Shown: piece after piece, positions 44,369 through 54,747 of the stretch | How positions within the stretch are numbered: the first letter of the stretch is position 1 | Layout: the number at the start of each line of letters is the position of its first letter | Notes under the pieces: generated by a model | What the model saw: the letters and a program-made list of their open reading frames with translations, nothing else | Databases searched by the model: none | Told to the model about the DNA's origin: nothing | NCBI RefSeq assembly: GCF_026625985.1 | Contig: NZ_CP113116.1 | Span: 558,001-622,000, forward strand | Source: Mycobacterium sp. Aquia_213 | GTDB lineage: Bacteria > Actinomycetota > Actinomycetes > Mycobacteriales > Mycobacteriaceae | Direction: 5' to 3' | Length of the DNA stretch: 64,000 nucleotides | Program-made: the position numbers and the translations under genes

Positions 44369-45322
44369 CTAATTCGCAACGGGGATAGGTTGGTATCCCG
44401 CTGGCAGTTTGAGCACCCGGTTGTGGAAATCGGCGACGTAAATATCACCCTGAGGGCTCACCGCCACCTCAAACGGCGCGCTCAAATTGTTGAAGGGCAG
44501 TCTGGACTCGGTATTTGTGCCGGCCGCGAGCTTGAGCACCCGATTGTTGTTCAGGTCGGTCACATACACGTTGCCGCTGTGGTCGATTGCCACACTGTTC
44601 GGAAAATTCAGACCGGTGAATGGAAGGTCGACCGGGTTGGTCGTGCCCGCGACCAGTTTCACCACCCGGTTGTTGCCGGCGTCGGCCGCGTACACGGTAT
44701 CGGCCTCATCCACGGCAAGGTCGTAAGGCTGTTTGAGTCCGGCGAATGGCAACTCGACCTGAGTATTCGAGCCCGCGGGCAATTCCAGCACCCGATTGCC
44801 CTGGAAGTCGGCGACGAAGACGTTCCCGCGGCTATTCACCGCGATTCCGTGAGGATCCTTGAGCCCGGTTATCGGCAATTCGATCTGCGTGCTGGAGCCG
44901 GCCGGCAGTTTCAGTATCCGATTGTTTCTCTGGTCGACGACATAGACGGCATTGTTGCCGTCCACCGATAGACCGCCCGGCTCCTTGAGCCCGGTGAACG
45001 GGAGCACGGTCGGTTTGTCAGCGCCGGCTTTCAGCTGCCACACCCGGTCGGTGCCCGCGTCGGAGACGTATACGGTGCCCGCACCGTCCACCTCCAGCCC
45101 GTCGGTATCGACGAACTCGAAGGGCAGGGCGACCTCACCGGACCGTGCCCCGAGACTCGGCGTCGGACCGGGTTTGGTCGCGGCCTGGGTTGTCCGCCCG
45201 AACAACAGGTAGACGGCGACGACCGCGAGAATCAGCAGGATTGCGGCGCCCGCGATCGACAGGATCCGCAGGCGTTTATGCGACGGAGTCGTTGCGGGGG
45301 TATCGAACTGGGCATCGAACAC
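44369..45322 (-). CDS. membrane-anchored NHL-repeat propeller protein, copy 2
   Basis: This 317-residue tandem paralogue of the preceding NHL protein has a membrane helix at about 22-42 (ILSIAGAAILLILAVVAVYLLFG) and six NHL units. Their blades are strikingly similar (NFPNSVAIDxSxxVYVTDLNNNRVL in both proteins). The C-terminal GDIYVADFHNRVLKLPAGYQP matches copy 1 almost exactly. The ATG at 45322 has the copied promoter-like element about 20 bases upstream. M. tuberculosis has, as I remember, one such gene (Rv3524) here. Confidence 0.9.
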   Translation of the reverse strand: MFDAQFDTPATTPSHKRLRILSIAGAAILLILAVVAVYLLFGRTTQAATKPGPTPSLGARSGEVALPFEFVDTDGLEVDGAGTVYVSDAGTDRVWQLKAGADKPTVLPFTGLKEPGGLSVDGNNAVYVVDQRNNRILKLPAGSSTQIELPITGLKDPHGIAVNSRGNVFVADFQGNRVLELPAGSNTQVELPFAGLKQPYDLAVDEADTVYAADAGNNRVVKLVAGTTNPVDLPFTGLNFPNSVAIDHSGNVYVTDLNNNRVLKLAAGTNTESRLPFNNLSAPFEVAVSPQGDIYVADFHNRVLKLPAGYQPIPVAN

Positions 45323-45342
45323 GGGCCGACTCCCTCACCCCC

Positions 45343-45376
45343 CACGGTGATCACGACAGAAGGACACTACCGCGCG
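45343..45376 (-). promoter_or_regulatory. putative promoter element of NHL copy 2
   Basis: This is the counterpart (30/34) of the element at 44280-44313, again about 20 bases before the start and again with TAGTGT on the minus strand. Confidence 0.55.
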
Positions 45377-45429
45377 ACGTTGCACGCGCACAGGAAGTTC
45401 CAGGTTAATTTCGGGAATTTGCGCCGGAC

Positions 45430-45833
45430 TTAGACCTTGCGGGTATTCGCGACCGCGCGGTCCATTTCCCAATACGCGCGCAGGGCAACTAGTTTGCCCT
45501 CGTCGTTGGCCTTGTAAGTGAACACGCCTTCGGCCGTTGTCTGGTAGTCGCCCGTCGTGATCAGGATGTGGCCGACATTGGCTTCCTCGTTGCCGCATTG
45601 GTAGGTATCGCGGAAGACGAACTCGATTTTGGTGGTGGGGGCGATGGCCTTGTCCCAGAACGCCGAGATCGCATCGCGGCCGCGGTGTCCCTTGCCTTCG
45701 GGGTCGAAGGCCGACGGTCCAATGGGGTCTTCGACGATGGCGTCGTCGGTGAACACCGCGAGCCAGGCTTCTTTGTCCCTGGCCCCGACCGCTTCGCGTG
45801 AGCGACGGCCGCCCTCGTGGGCCGGATGTTCGC

Positions 45834-45837
<4 letters not shown>
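45430..45837 (-). CDS. NTF2/SnoaL-like protein
   Basis: This 135-residue protein has the cone-shaped NTF2/ketosteroid-isomerase-like pattern: ARDKEAWLAVFTDDAIVEDPIGPS near the start, then HRGRDAISAFWDKAIAPTTKIEF, and LVALRAYWEMDRA at the end. The GTG start overlaps the ltp3 stop as GTGA, so it belongs to the operon Rv3521-ltp4-ltp3. The fold includes 3-ketosteroid isomerases and hydrolases, but no specific catalytic set is provable from sequence alone. I do not recall a homologue at this place in M. tuberculosis. Confidence 0.85.
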
Positions 45838-47026
<1,189 letters not shown>

Positions 47027-47027
<1 letters not shown>

Positions 47028-48091
47028 CAGTTCGTTCCTTCCATGACCGCGACGAGATTCTGTTGCAGCGCAGGCCCGCTGGTGGCGTGCGCCAGCACCC
47101 GATTCGCAGAACCGTTCCAAATGTGTTGTGCAGCAAACCCGATGCGTTCGAGACCGGCAACAAACATGGGGTTGGCCGACAGTGCTCCGCCGGACGGATT
47201 GACTTTCGTCTTTCCCGGGATCCGGATGGCGTCCGCCAGGATCAGGTGCTGGTGGGTGAAGGGTGCGTGGATCTCGGCGACGTCGAGGTTGGCGGTGTTG
47301 GCGCCGGTGGCGGCCTTGGTCGCGGCCCGCGTCGACGGGGAGTCGGTGAGGTCGCGGGCACCGAGCACCGGGGTTTCGATGCGATGCTCGATTCCGGTTA
47401 TCCACGCCGGGTTTTCCCGCAACTCGCGAGCGCGATCGTCGGCGGCCAGCACGATTGCCGCCGCGCCGTCGGTGATCGGTGCGATGTCGTGCCGTCGCAA
47501 CGGGTCGGCGAAGAACGGCCGCTCCAGCAGGTCTTCCACATTGACCGCAGACTCCACCTTGTCGACCCGGCGGGCGTTGGCGAATGCATCGAATGCGACC
47601 CGGGCCATCTGTATTTCGGTCCACTTGCCGGAGTCGAGCCCCTGGCGGGCCTGCAGTCCGGCCAGCGACACCGAGTCCGGCCACAGCGGCGCGACGGTAT
47701 AGGGGTCGGTCTGCCGCGACAGGATCTGGCGGAGGATGCCGGCCGAGGACTTGCCGAAGCCGTACACCAGCGCGGTGTCCACCTCGCCGGTCAGGATCTT
47801 GATGTAGGCCTCGTAGAGGGCCCAGGCCGCGTCCATCTCGACGTGCGACTCGTTGATCGGTGGAACAGCGCCGATCGAGTCGATGGCCGAGATGAACGAA
47901 AAGGCTCGTCCGGCAAGGTAATCGGACGATCCGGAGCACCAGAAGCCGATGTCGGTCCGGGCGATGCCCAGCTCCTCGTAGAGCTGGGCGAAGCACGGAA
48001 TCAACATCTCGACGCCGTTGGTGGTGCCGTCGGTGCGGCGGACATGCGGGGCGTGGGCAAAGCCGACGACCGCAACATTGCGTTCGCTCAT
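47027..48091 (-). CDS. ltp4: thiolase-like lipid-transfer/aldolase-family protein Ltp4
   Basis: This 354-residue SCP2-thiolase-like protein is homologous to Rv3522. Segments are VAVVGFAHAPHVRRTDGT, SHVEMDAAWALYEAYIKILTG at the usual nucleophile region (no Cys), and VNPSGGALSANPMFVAGLERIG near the end. It is the likely partner subunit of Ltp3, with which it shares an operon and end-to-start overlap. It lies 15 bases after the DUF35 gene. Confidence 0.9.
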
Positions 48092-48106
48092 GTGCAGGTG
48101 GGCCCT

Positions 48107-49099
48107 TTACAGGTGGTGCTTGTAGGTGTCGTACTCGGCGTCCGGTTCACCGGTGGGCCGGAAGTACTCGATGTTGTCGATGCCAAAACCCCATTCCTCC
48201 CGGGGCCTCCACACCGCTTCCACTCGCATGCCCATCCGCACCTCGTGTGCGTCGATGTCGGCGACCAGATGCAGGAACGGGATGTCGGCGCCGTCCAGCA
48301 GCACATACGCGGCCACGTAGGGCGGCTTGATGCGCTGGCCCTGGAACGGGATGTTGATGATCGCGAACGTTGTCACGGTGCCCTTGTCCGGCAGCTCGAC
48401 GAACTCGGTCGTGGGCTGGCCGGTGGCCGGGTCGGCGCCGTGCGGCGGGAAGTAGACCTTGCCGTTCTTCCCGGTGCGCGCGCCCAGCAGCTTGCCTTCC
48501 GCGATGGCGCGCAAGTAGGCGCTCTCCTCGTGCGACGCGGTGTGCTGAATGGTCAGCGAGACCGGCGTGACGATCATCGTGACCGGGTCCTGGTCGCTGG
48601 CGACCGGCTCGACCGGCTCTTTCTCGTCACCAAGCTTGAAATAGGCGATATCGGTGATGGCGCCGACCGTCTCGTCGGCCCAGTGCACATGCACGCGTGC
48701 GCCGGTGTTGATCTTGTCCGGTTCACCGGCGTCGACCGCGTGAATCAACGGGGTGTCGGCGCCGTCCAGCTTGATCAGGGCCCAGGCGAACGGCCGGTCC
48801 AGCGGCTGGCCCTCCAGCGGGTCGGGCTGCCAGGTCCAGGACACGACGGTGCCGACGGATGAGACCGGTACCATCTCGCCCAGCGGTTCGTAGGTAACCG
48901 GGTCGTATTCGGCCGGTGGCACATGCACCCGGCCATCCGATCCGCGCACTCCGAGGACGCGGCGCTCACGCAGTGCGGTGAAGAACTTGCCTAGCGTGGC
49001 ACCGACTGAACGGGTGTAGTCGAAGGCGAGAGTTAACGGCGCTGAGAGGGGCGGCTCGGAGTGATCGATCGTGGTCGGGCCGCTCGAAGTGGCTGTCAC
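48107..49099 (-). CDS. tandem DUF35 protein (Rv3521 homologue)
   Basis: This 330-residue protein has two OB-fold DUF35-like units in a row: VLGVRGSDGRVHVPPAEYDP in the first and LLGARTGKNGKVYFPPHGADP in the second. Each is followed by a strand with GTVxxF/W. The zinc-ribbon cysteines common in the family are absent from both. By analogy with the ChsH2 DUF35 domain that docks Ltp2, it probably serves Ltp3/Ltp4. I use GTG 49099, nine bases after a KstR box; an ATG at 49135 would place the operator inside the coding region. Confidence 0.88.
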   Translation of the reverse strand: MTATSSGPTTIDHSEPPLSAPLTLAFDYTRSVGATLGKFFTALRERRVLGVRGSDGRVHVPPAEYDPVTYEPLGEMVPVSSVGTVVSWTWQPDPLEGQPLDRPFAWALIKLDGADTPLIHAVDAGEPDKINTGARVHVHWADETVGAITDIAYFKLGDEKEPVEPVASDQDPVTMIVTPVSLTIQHTASHEESAYLRAIAEGKLLGARTGKNGKVYFPPHGADPATGQPTTEFVELPDKGTVTTFAIINIPFQGQRIKPPYVAAYVLLDGADIPFLHLVADIDAHEVRMGMRVEAVWRPREEWGFGIDNIEYFRPTGEPDAEYDTYKHHL

Positions 49100-49108
49100 G
49101 TCAACGAG

Positions 49109-49122
49109 TAGAACAGGTTCTA
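49109..49122. promoter_or_regulatory. KstR-type operator (Rv3521/Rv3520c homologues)
   Basis: TAGAACAGGTTCTA fits TnnAACnnGTTnnA, with AG in the centre instead of the common AC. It lies 9 bases before the DUF35 gene start and 48 before the divergent F420 enzyme. Confidence 0.85.
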
Positions 49123-49170
49123 AGAACCGATTCAATATCGGGTCCGGTTCGGCCAGGAAAGGTGCGAGAA

Positions 49171-50202
49171 ATGAAGCTGGGTTTGCAGCTGGGGTATTGG
49201 GGCGCTCAGCCGCCGGAGAACCACGCGGAACTCGTCGCCGAAGCGGAGGCCGCCGGATTCGACGCCGTGTTCACCGCCGAAGCATGGGGTTCCGACGCCT
49301 ACACACCGCTGGCCTGGTGGGGTTCGTCGACGCAGCGGGTGCGGCTGGGCACGTCAGTCGTTCAGCTCTCCGCGCGCACCCCGACCGCGTGCGCGATGGC
49401 GGCGCTCACCCTCGACCACCTCAGCGGCGGCCGGCACATTCTCGGGCTCGGGGTGTCCGGGCCGCAGGTCGTGGAGGGCTGGTACGGCCAGTCGTTTCCC
49501 AAGCCGCTGGCCCGCACCCGCGAGTACATCGACATCATCCGGCAGGTGTGGGCCCGCAAGGCGCCGGTGACCAGCGACGGCCCCCACTACCCGCTACCGC
49601 GAACCGGCGAGGGCACCACGGGCCTGGGCAAGCCGCTCAAGCCCATCACCCACCCGCTGCGCGCCGACATCCCGATCATGCTGGGCGCCGAGGGGCCGAA
49701 GAACGTCGCGCTGGCCGCGGAGGTCTGCGACGGCTGGTTGCCGATCTTCTACACGCCACGGATGGCCGACACCTATAACGAGTGGCTGGACGAGGGCTTC
49801 GCGCGGCCGGGCGCCCGCCGCAGCCGCGAGGACTTCGAGATCTGCGCGACGGCCAACATCGTCATCACCGAGGACCGCAGCGCCGCATTCGCGGCCATGA
49901 AGCCCTACATCGCGCTCTACATGGGCGGCATGGGTGCCGAGGACACCAACTTCCACGCCGATGTCTATCGCCGGATGGGTTACGCCGAGGTGGTCGACGA
50001 CGTCACCAAGCTGTTCCGCAGCAACCAGAAGGACAAGGCCGCCGAGATCATCCCCGACGAGGTCATCGACGATGCCGCGATCGTGGGCGACGTCGACTAC
50101 GTCCGTAAGCAGATCGCGGCGTGGGAAGCCGCCGGCGTCACGATGATGGTCGTCTCCGGTCGCTCTCCCGAGCAGGTCCGAGACCTCGCCGCGCTGATCT
50201 AG
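49171..50202 (+). CDS. F420-dependent luciferase-like oxidoreductase (Rv3520c homologue)
   Basis: This 343-residue LLM-type TIM barrel is close to M. tuberculosis Rv3520c along its whole length (MKLGLQLGYWGAQPPENHAELV; AEAWGSDAYTPLAWWG; SGPQVVEGWYGQSFPKPLARTREYIDI; PIMLGAEGPKNVALAAEVCDGW). The hydride carrier in this family is F420; the substrate here is unknown. I use ATG 49171 with GAAAGG before it rather than the GTG nine bases upstream. KstR-type boxes flank the gene on both sides. Confidence 0.92.
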   Translation: MKLGLQLGYWGAQPPENHAELVAEAEAAGFDAVFTAEAWGSDAYTPLAWWGSSTQRVRLGTSVVQLSARTPTACAMAALTLDHLSGGRHILGLGVSGPQVVEGWYGQSFPKPLARTREYIDIIRQVWARKAPVTSDGPHYPLPRTGEGTTGLGKPLKPITHPLRADIPIMLGAEGPKNVALAAEVCDGWLPIFYTPRMADTYNEWLDEGFARPGARRSREDFEICATANIVITEDRSAAFAAMKPYIALYMGGMGAEDTNFHADVYRRMGYAEVVDDVTKLFRSNQKDKAAEIIPDEVIDDAAIVGDVDYVRKQIAAWEAAGVTMMVVSGRSPEQVRDLAALI

Positions 50203-50222
50203 GCCGGGGCTTGCCCCGTCAA

Positions 50223-50236
50223 TAGAACGGGTTCTA
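50223..50236. promoter_or_regulatory. KstR-type operator before the Rv3519-like gene and cyp142
   Basis: TAGAACGGGTTCTA fits TnnAACnnGTTnnA with GG in the centre. It is 10 bases before the next ATG and probably drives the decarboxylase-like gene together with cyp142. Confidence 0.85.
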
Positions 50237-50246
50237 GATTGACCGG

Positions 50247-50963
50247 ATGACTGTGTCGCAGCACACCATCGCGGGCACCGTCCTCACCATGCCGGTGAGG
50301 ATCCGCCAGGCAAATCAGCACATGGCGATGTTCTCGGTGGACGCCGACGCCGCTCAGCACCTGATCGACTACAGCGGCCTGCAGGTCTGCCGCTACCTGC
50401 CCGGGCGCACGATCGTGGTCCTGATGCTGATGCACTACATCGACGGAGACCTGGGCCAGTACTACGAGTTCGGCACCAGCGTGATGGTCAACCCGCCGGG
50501 GTCGACCGCGAGCGGGCCGCGCGCCTTGGGGTCCGCCGGCGCCTTCATTCATCATCTGCCCGTGGACCAGCCGTTCACTCTGGAGGCGGGGACGAAGATC
50601 TGGGGTTACCCGAAAGTCATGGCGGACTTCACGATTCGCGAGGGCCGTCAGTTCGGGTTCGACTGCGTGATCGACGGGCAACTGGTGATCGGGATGGACT
50701 TCCGTCCCGGCCTGCCGATCCGGCTGACCCCACGCCAGCAGGCGCAGCGCAGCTACTCCCACCGCGACGGGATCACCCGCGAGACGGCCTTCGAGCACAC
50801 CCTGGACGGTGTACGGACACGGCTTGGTGGCGTGAGCGTCCGGCTGGGCGATCATCCATACGCGAAAGAGCTTGCATCGCTTGGTCTTCCGAAGCGTGCG
50901 TTGCTGTCCAGCTCTGCTGACCAGGTTCAGATGACATTCGGCGATGCCCAGGAGATCTCATGA
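50247..50963 (+). CDS. acetoacetate-decarboxylase-family protein (Rv3519 homologue)
   Basis: This 238-residue protein of the ADC fold has TIVVLMLMHYIDGDLGQYYEFGTSVMVNPP and GTKIWGYPKVMADFTIREGR. The Lys residues of GTKIWGYPK are where ADC-like enzymes carry the Schiff-base lysine. Some members are not decarboxylases but aldolases or dehydratases, so the reaction is open. It overlaps the cyp142 start (ATGA). Confidence 0.87.
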   Translation: MTVSQHTIAGTVLTMPVRIRQANQHMAMFSVDADAAQHLIDYSGLQVCRYLPGRTIVVLMLMHYIDGDLGQYYEFGTSVMVNPPGSTASGPRALGSAGAFIHHLPVDQPFTLEAGTKIWGYPKVMADFTIREGRQFGFDCVIDGQLVIGMDFRPGLPIRLTPRQQAQRSYSHRDGITRETAFEHTLDGVRTRLGGVSVRLGDHPYAKELASLGLPKRALLSSSADQVQMTFGDAQEIS

Positions 50964-52156
50964 CGATGACCAAACCCGACGTCGACTTGACGGACGGTGC
51001 TTTCTACGCCGGTGACTCCCGGTCGATCTACAAATGGATGCGCGAGAACGAGCCGGTCTTCAGAGACCGCAATGGGCTGGCCGCGGCCTCGACGTATCAG
51101 TCCGTCATCGAGGCCGAGCGCAACCCGGAGTTGTTCTCGAATGCCGGCGGCATCCGCCCCGACCAGCCGGGCGTCGAGATGATGATCGAGATGGACGATC
51201 CGCAACATCTGTTGCGCCGCAAGCTCGTCAACTACGGGTTCACCCGCAAGCGGGTGAAGAACCTCGAGGCCTCGATTACCTCGCTGTGCGACACGCTGAT
51301 CGACGCGGTGTGCGAACGCGGTGAGTGCGACTTCGTCTGGGACCTGGCCGCGCCGCTGCCGATGGCGGTCATCGGCGACATGCTCGGTGTGCGTCCCGAG
51401 GAACGCGCGATGTTCCTCAAATGGTCCGACGATTTGGTCAGTTCCTTGAGCAGCACTGCGGCCGAGGCGGATATCCAGGTCACGATGGAGGCCTTCGCCA
51501 CCTACAGCCAATACATGATGGGCATGATCGAGGAGCGCAAGAAGGACCCGACCGACGACCTGGTCAGCGTTCTCGTACACGCGCAGGTCGAAGGGGCGGG
51601 GCTGGAAGACCACCAGATCGTCACCGAGGTGCTGCTGCTACTGATCGGCGGCGACGAGACCACGCGGCACACGCTGTCGGGCGGAACCAGGCAACTGCTG
51701 CAGCACCCCGATCAGCACAAGCGCCTGGCCGGCGATCTGAGCTTGCTGCCCAACGCAATTGAAGAGATGCTGCGCTGGACCGCGCCGGTGAAGAACATGG
51801 CGCGCACGATCACCGCGGACACCGAGTTCCACGGGACCGAGTTGCACGAGGGCGAGAAGATGATCCTGCTGTTCGAGTCGGCGAACTTCGACGAGAAGGT
51901 CTTCGACGAGCCGGAGAGTTTCAACATCGAGCGCTACCCGAACAACCACCTCGCGTTCGGCTTTGGCACGCACTTCTGTCTCGGCAACCAACTCGCCCGT
52001 CTCGAGCTGTCGATCATGCAGACGCGGCTGCTGCAGCGCCTGCCGGACATGCGGCTGGCCTCTCCAGACGCGCAGCTGCCGTTGCGGCCGGCGAACTTCG
52101 TGTCCGGCCTGGAGAAGATGCCCGTCACGTTCACCCCCAACGCCCCGCTGGCCTAG
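50960..52156 (+). CDS. cyp142: cytochrome P450 CYP142 (cholesterol/cholestenone C26/27 oxidase)
   Basis: CYP142 oxidises the sterol side-chain terminus in parallel with CYP125. The 398-residue P450 has the I-helix LLLLIGGDETTRHTLSGG, the K-helix EEMLRWTAPV, and the haem loop LAFGFGTHFCLGNQLARLEL with Cys340 as haem ligand. Agreement with M. tuberculosis CYP142A1 is high from the N-terminus (SNAGGIRPDQP, MDDPQHLLRRKLVN) to the end. Confidence 0.95.
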   Translation: MTMTKPDVDLTDGAFYAGDSRSIYKWMRENEPVFRDRNGLAAASTYQSVIEAERNPELFSNAGGIRPDQPGVEMMIEMDDPQHLLRRKLVNYGFTRKRVKNLEASITSLCDTLIDAVCERGECDFVWDLAAPLPMAVIGDMLGVRPEERAMFLKWSDDLVSSLSSTAAEADIQVTMEAFATYSQYMMGMIEERKKDPTDDLVSVLVHAQVEGAGLEDHQIVTEVLLLLIGGDETTRHTLSGGTRQLLQHPDQHKRLAGDLSLLPNAIEEMLRWTAPVKNMARTITADTEFHGTELHEGEKMILLFESANFDEKVFDEPESFNIERYPNNHLAFGFGTHFCLGNQLARLELSIMQTRLLQRLPDMRLASPDAQLPLRPANFVSGLEKMPVTFTPNAPLA

Positions 52157-52160
52157 GCCT

Positions 52161-52206
52161 TTGCGCGGCGTGCGCCCAGGCGCTAGGCGCGGCAGGCGCA
52201 AGGCGC
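52161..52206. repeat. AGGCGC-rich degenerate repeat between convergent genes
   Basis: The word GGCGC recurs about five times in 46 bases between the cyp142 and echA19 stops. It can fold into GC stems but has no T-run. Function is unclear. Confidence 0.5.
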
Positions 52207-53018
52207 TACTTGTTCTGGAAGTTGGGCTTGCGCTTTTCGGCGAACGCCCGCGGGCCTTCCTTGGCGTCGTCGGACAAGAACACCTTGATCCCGATCTGGG
52301 TGTCGATCTTGAACGCGTCGTTCTCGTGCATGCCCTCGGTCTCGCGGATCGCCCGCAGAATCGCCTGCACGGCCAGTGGGCCGTTGTTCTCGATCAGCTC
52401 GGCGATCTCGAGCGCCTTGGTCAGCGCCTGCCCGTCCGGCACCAGATGCCCGATCAGGCCCATCTCCTTGGCCTCGGCGGCGGTGATGTGCCGGCCGGTC
52501 AGCAACAGGTCACAGGCGACGGTGTAGGGGATCTGGCGCACCAGTCGGACGGCCGAGCCGCCCATCGGGTACAGGCTCCACTTGGCCTCGGAGATGCCGA
52601 ACTTGGCGCTCTCGCCCGCGATGCGGATGTCGGTGCCCTGCAGGATCTCGGTGCCCCCGGCGATCGCGGGTCCCTCGACGGCGGCGATCAGCGGCTTGGT
52701 CAGCCGACGGCCCTTCAGCAGGGCGTCGATGCGTGACGGGTCGTAGCTGCCGTCCTTGAAGGATTCGCCCGGCGGCTTCTTGGTTGCTGCCTTGAGGTCC
52801 ATGCCGGCGCAGAAGTAGCCACCGGCCCCGGTCAGGATGCAGCACCGGATGTCATCGTCGTTGTCGACGCGGTCCCAGGCCTGCACCATGATTTCCATCA
52901 TTTCGGTGCTCAGCGCGTTGCGGGCGTGTGGTCGGTTCAGGGTGACGATGAGGGTGTGACCGCGCTGCTCGACCAGCGCGTCGGGTCCCGTTGGTTCGTT
53001 TGCTGGCGCCTCCGCCAC
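52206..53018 (-). CDS. echA19: enoyl-CoA hydratase EchA19
   Basis: EchA19 hydrates sterol side-chain enoyl-CoA intermediates. This 270-residue crotonase has CCILTGAGGYFCAGMDLKAATKKPP and VEGPAIAGGTEILQGTDI as oxyanion-hole segments, SEAKWSLYPMGGSAVRL, and a typical C-terminus EGPRAFAEKRKPNFQ. The GTG start is preceded by AAAGG. It diverges from fadD19 across one KstR box. In M. tuberculosis Rv3517 lies between cyp142 and echA19; it is absent here. Confidence 0.93.
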   Translation of the reverse strand: MAEAPANEPTGPDALVEQRGHTLIVTLNRPHARNALSTEMMEIMVQAWDRVDNDDDIRCCILTGAGGYFCAGMDLKAATKKPPGESFKDGSYDPSRIDALLKGRRLTKPLIAAVEGPAIAGGTEILQGTDIRIAGESAKFGISEAKWSLYPMGGSAVRLVRQIPYTVACDLLLTGRHITAAEAKEMGLIGHLVPDGQALTKALEIAELIENNGPLAVQAILRAIRETEGMHENDAFKIDTQIGIKVFLSDDAKEGPRAFAEKRKPNFQNK

Positions 53019-53063
53019 GGCTACCGCCTTTCACTCCACGTCGAGCATGAACTTGTCAAGAAA

Positions 53064-53077
53064 TGTAACACGTTCTA
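53064..53077. promoter_or_regulatory. KstR operator (echA19/fadD19 intergenic)
   Basis: TGTAACACGTTCTA fits TnnAACnnGTTnnA. It is 45 bases before the echA19 start and only 5 before the likely fadD19 GTG. Confidence 0.9.
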
Positions 53078-53082
53078 ATTTG

Positions 53083-54735
53083 GTGGCCGTGGCCCTGAAT
53101 ATTGCCGACCTTGCCGAGCACGCCATCGACGCCGTGCCTGACCGTGTAGCGCTCATCTGCGGCGATCAACAGCTGACCTACGCCGAGCTGGAGGAGAAGG
53201 CCAACCGCCTCGCGCACTACCTGGCCGAACAGGGTGTGCAGAAGGACGACAAGGTCGGACTTTACTGCCGCAACCGCATCGAAATCGTGATCGCGATGCT
53301 CGGCATCATCAAGGCCGGCGCCATCCTGGTGAACGTCAACTACCGCTACGTCGAGGGCGAGCTTCGCTACCTGTTCGACAACTCCGACATGGTCGCGCTG
53401 GTCCACGAGCGCCAGTACTCCGACCGGGTGGCGAATGTCTTGCCGGAGACGCCCAATGTCAAGACGATCCTCGTCGTGGAGGACGGCAGCGACAACGACT
53501 TCCAGCAATACGGCGGCGTCGAGTTCTACGCCGCGATCGCGCAGAGTTCACCCGAGCGCGACTTCGGCGAACGCAGCGCCGACGACATCTACCTGCTCTA
53601 CACCGGCGGCACCACCGGATTCCCGAAGGGCGTGATGTGGCGCCACGAGGACATTTACCGCGTGCTGTTCGGTGGAACCGACTTCGCCACAGGCGAATTC
53701 ATCTCCGACGAGTACGACCTGGCCAAGGCCGCCGCGGCCAACCCGCCGATGGTCCGGCACCCGATTCCGCCGATGATTCACGGCGCCACCCAGTCGGCCA
53801 CCTGGATGTCGATCTTCTCGGGTCAAACCACCGTTCTCGCACCGGAATTCAACGCCGACGAAGTCTGGCGCACGATTCACGACCACAAGGTGAACCTGCT
53901 GTTCTTCACCGGCGACGCGATGGCGCGACCGTTGCTCGACGCGCTGCTGGCGCACCAGGACAAGGGCAACGAGTACGACCTGTCGTCGCTGTTCCTGCTC
54001 GCCTCCACCGCGGCGCTGTTCTCGCCGAGCATCAAGGAGAAGTTCCTCGAGCTGCTGCCCAACCGGGTCATCACCGACTCGATCGGCTCCTCGGAGACCG
54101 GCTTCGGCGGCACCAGCATCGTCGCCAAGGATGCGCCGCACAGCGGCGGCCCGCGGGTGACGATCGACCACCGCACCGTCGTCCTCGACGACGACGGCAA
54201 CGAGGTTCAGCCCGGCTCGGGAGTGCGCGGCTTCATCGCCAAGAAGGGCAACATTCCCGTCGGCTATTACAAGGACGAGAAGAAGACCGCCGAGACGTTC
54301 AAGACCATCAACGGCGTCCGTTACGCGATCCCCGGCGACTACGCCACGGTCGAGGAGGACGGCAGCGTCACGATGCTCGGCCGTGGCTCGGTGTCGATCA
54401 ACAGCGGCGGCGAGAAGATCTACCCCGAGGAGGTCGAGGCCGCGCTCAAGGGGCACCCCGACGTCTTCGATGCCTTGGTGGTCGGTGTGCCCGATCCCCG
54501 ATACGGGCAGCACGTGGCAGCCGTCGTGCAGGCGCGGTCCGGGACGCGGCCGTCGCTGTCGGAGCTGGACAGCTTCGTGCGTTCCGAGATCGCGGGATAC
54601 AAAGTGCCGCGCAGTCTTTGGCTCGTCGATGAGGTGAAGCGTTCGCCCGCCGGTAAGCCCGACTACCGCTGGGCCAAGGAGCAGACCGAGGCGCGTCCGG
54701 CCGACGACGTGCATGCCGCTCACGCGACTGCCTGA
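53083..54735 (+). CDS. fadD19: steroid side-chain CoA ligase FadD19
   Basis: FadD19 activates long-side-chain sterol carboxylates (C26-type) to CoA thioesters. The 550-residue ANL enzyme matches M. tuberculosis FadD19: DIYLLYTGGTTGFPKGVMWRHED as P-loop, ITDSIGSSETGFGG, GDYATVEEDG, GRGSVSINSGGEKIYPEEVE, and the C-terminal Lys in RSPAGKPDYRW. I start at GTG 53083 (VAVALNIADLAEHAID, as in M. tuberculosis). The frame is open to 53047 but that would run through the KstR box. No Shine-Dalgarno fits between the box and the start, so a leaderless message is likely. Confidence 0.95.
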   Translation: MAVALNIADLAEHAIDAVPDRVALICGDQQLTYAELEEKANRLAHYLAEQGVQKDDKVGLYCRNRIEIVIAMLGIIKAGAILVNVNYRYVEGELRYLFDNSDMVALVHERQYSDRVANVLPETPNVKTILVVEDGSDNDFQQYGGVEFYAAIAQSSPERDFGERSADDIYLLYTGGTTGFPKGVMWRHEDIYRVLFGGTDFATGEFISDEYDLAKAAAANPPMVRHPIPPMIHGATQSATWMSIFSGQTTVLAPEFNADEVWRTIHDHKVNLLFFTGDAMARPLLDALLAHQDKGNEYDLSSLFLLASTAALFSPSIKEKFLELLPNRVITDSIGSSETGFGGTSIVAKDAPHSGGPRVTIDHRTVVLDDDGNEVQPGSGVRGFIAKKGNIPVGYYKDEKKTAETFKTINGVRYAIPGDYATVEEDGSVTMLGRGSVSINSGGEKIYPEEVEAALKGHPDVFDALVVGVPDPRYGQHVAAVVQARSGTRPSLSELDSFVRSEIAGYKVPRSLWLVDEVKRSPAGKPDYRWAKEQTEARPADDVHAAHATA

Positions 54736-54747
54736 CGCCCGCGCCGG

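Noticed and set aside
47063..48862. 599-codon plus-strand frame opposite ltp4 and the DUF35 gene
   Set aside because: It is antisense to conserved thiolase-like and DUF35 proteins, crosses two gene boundaries and has low-complexity composition.
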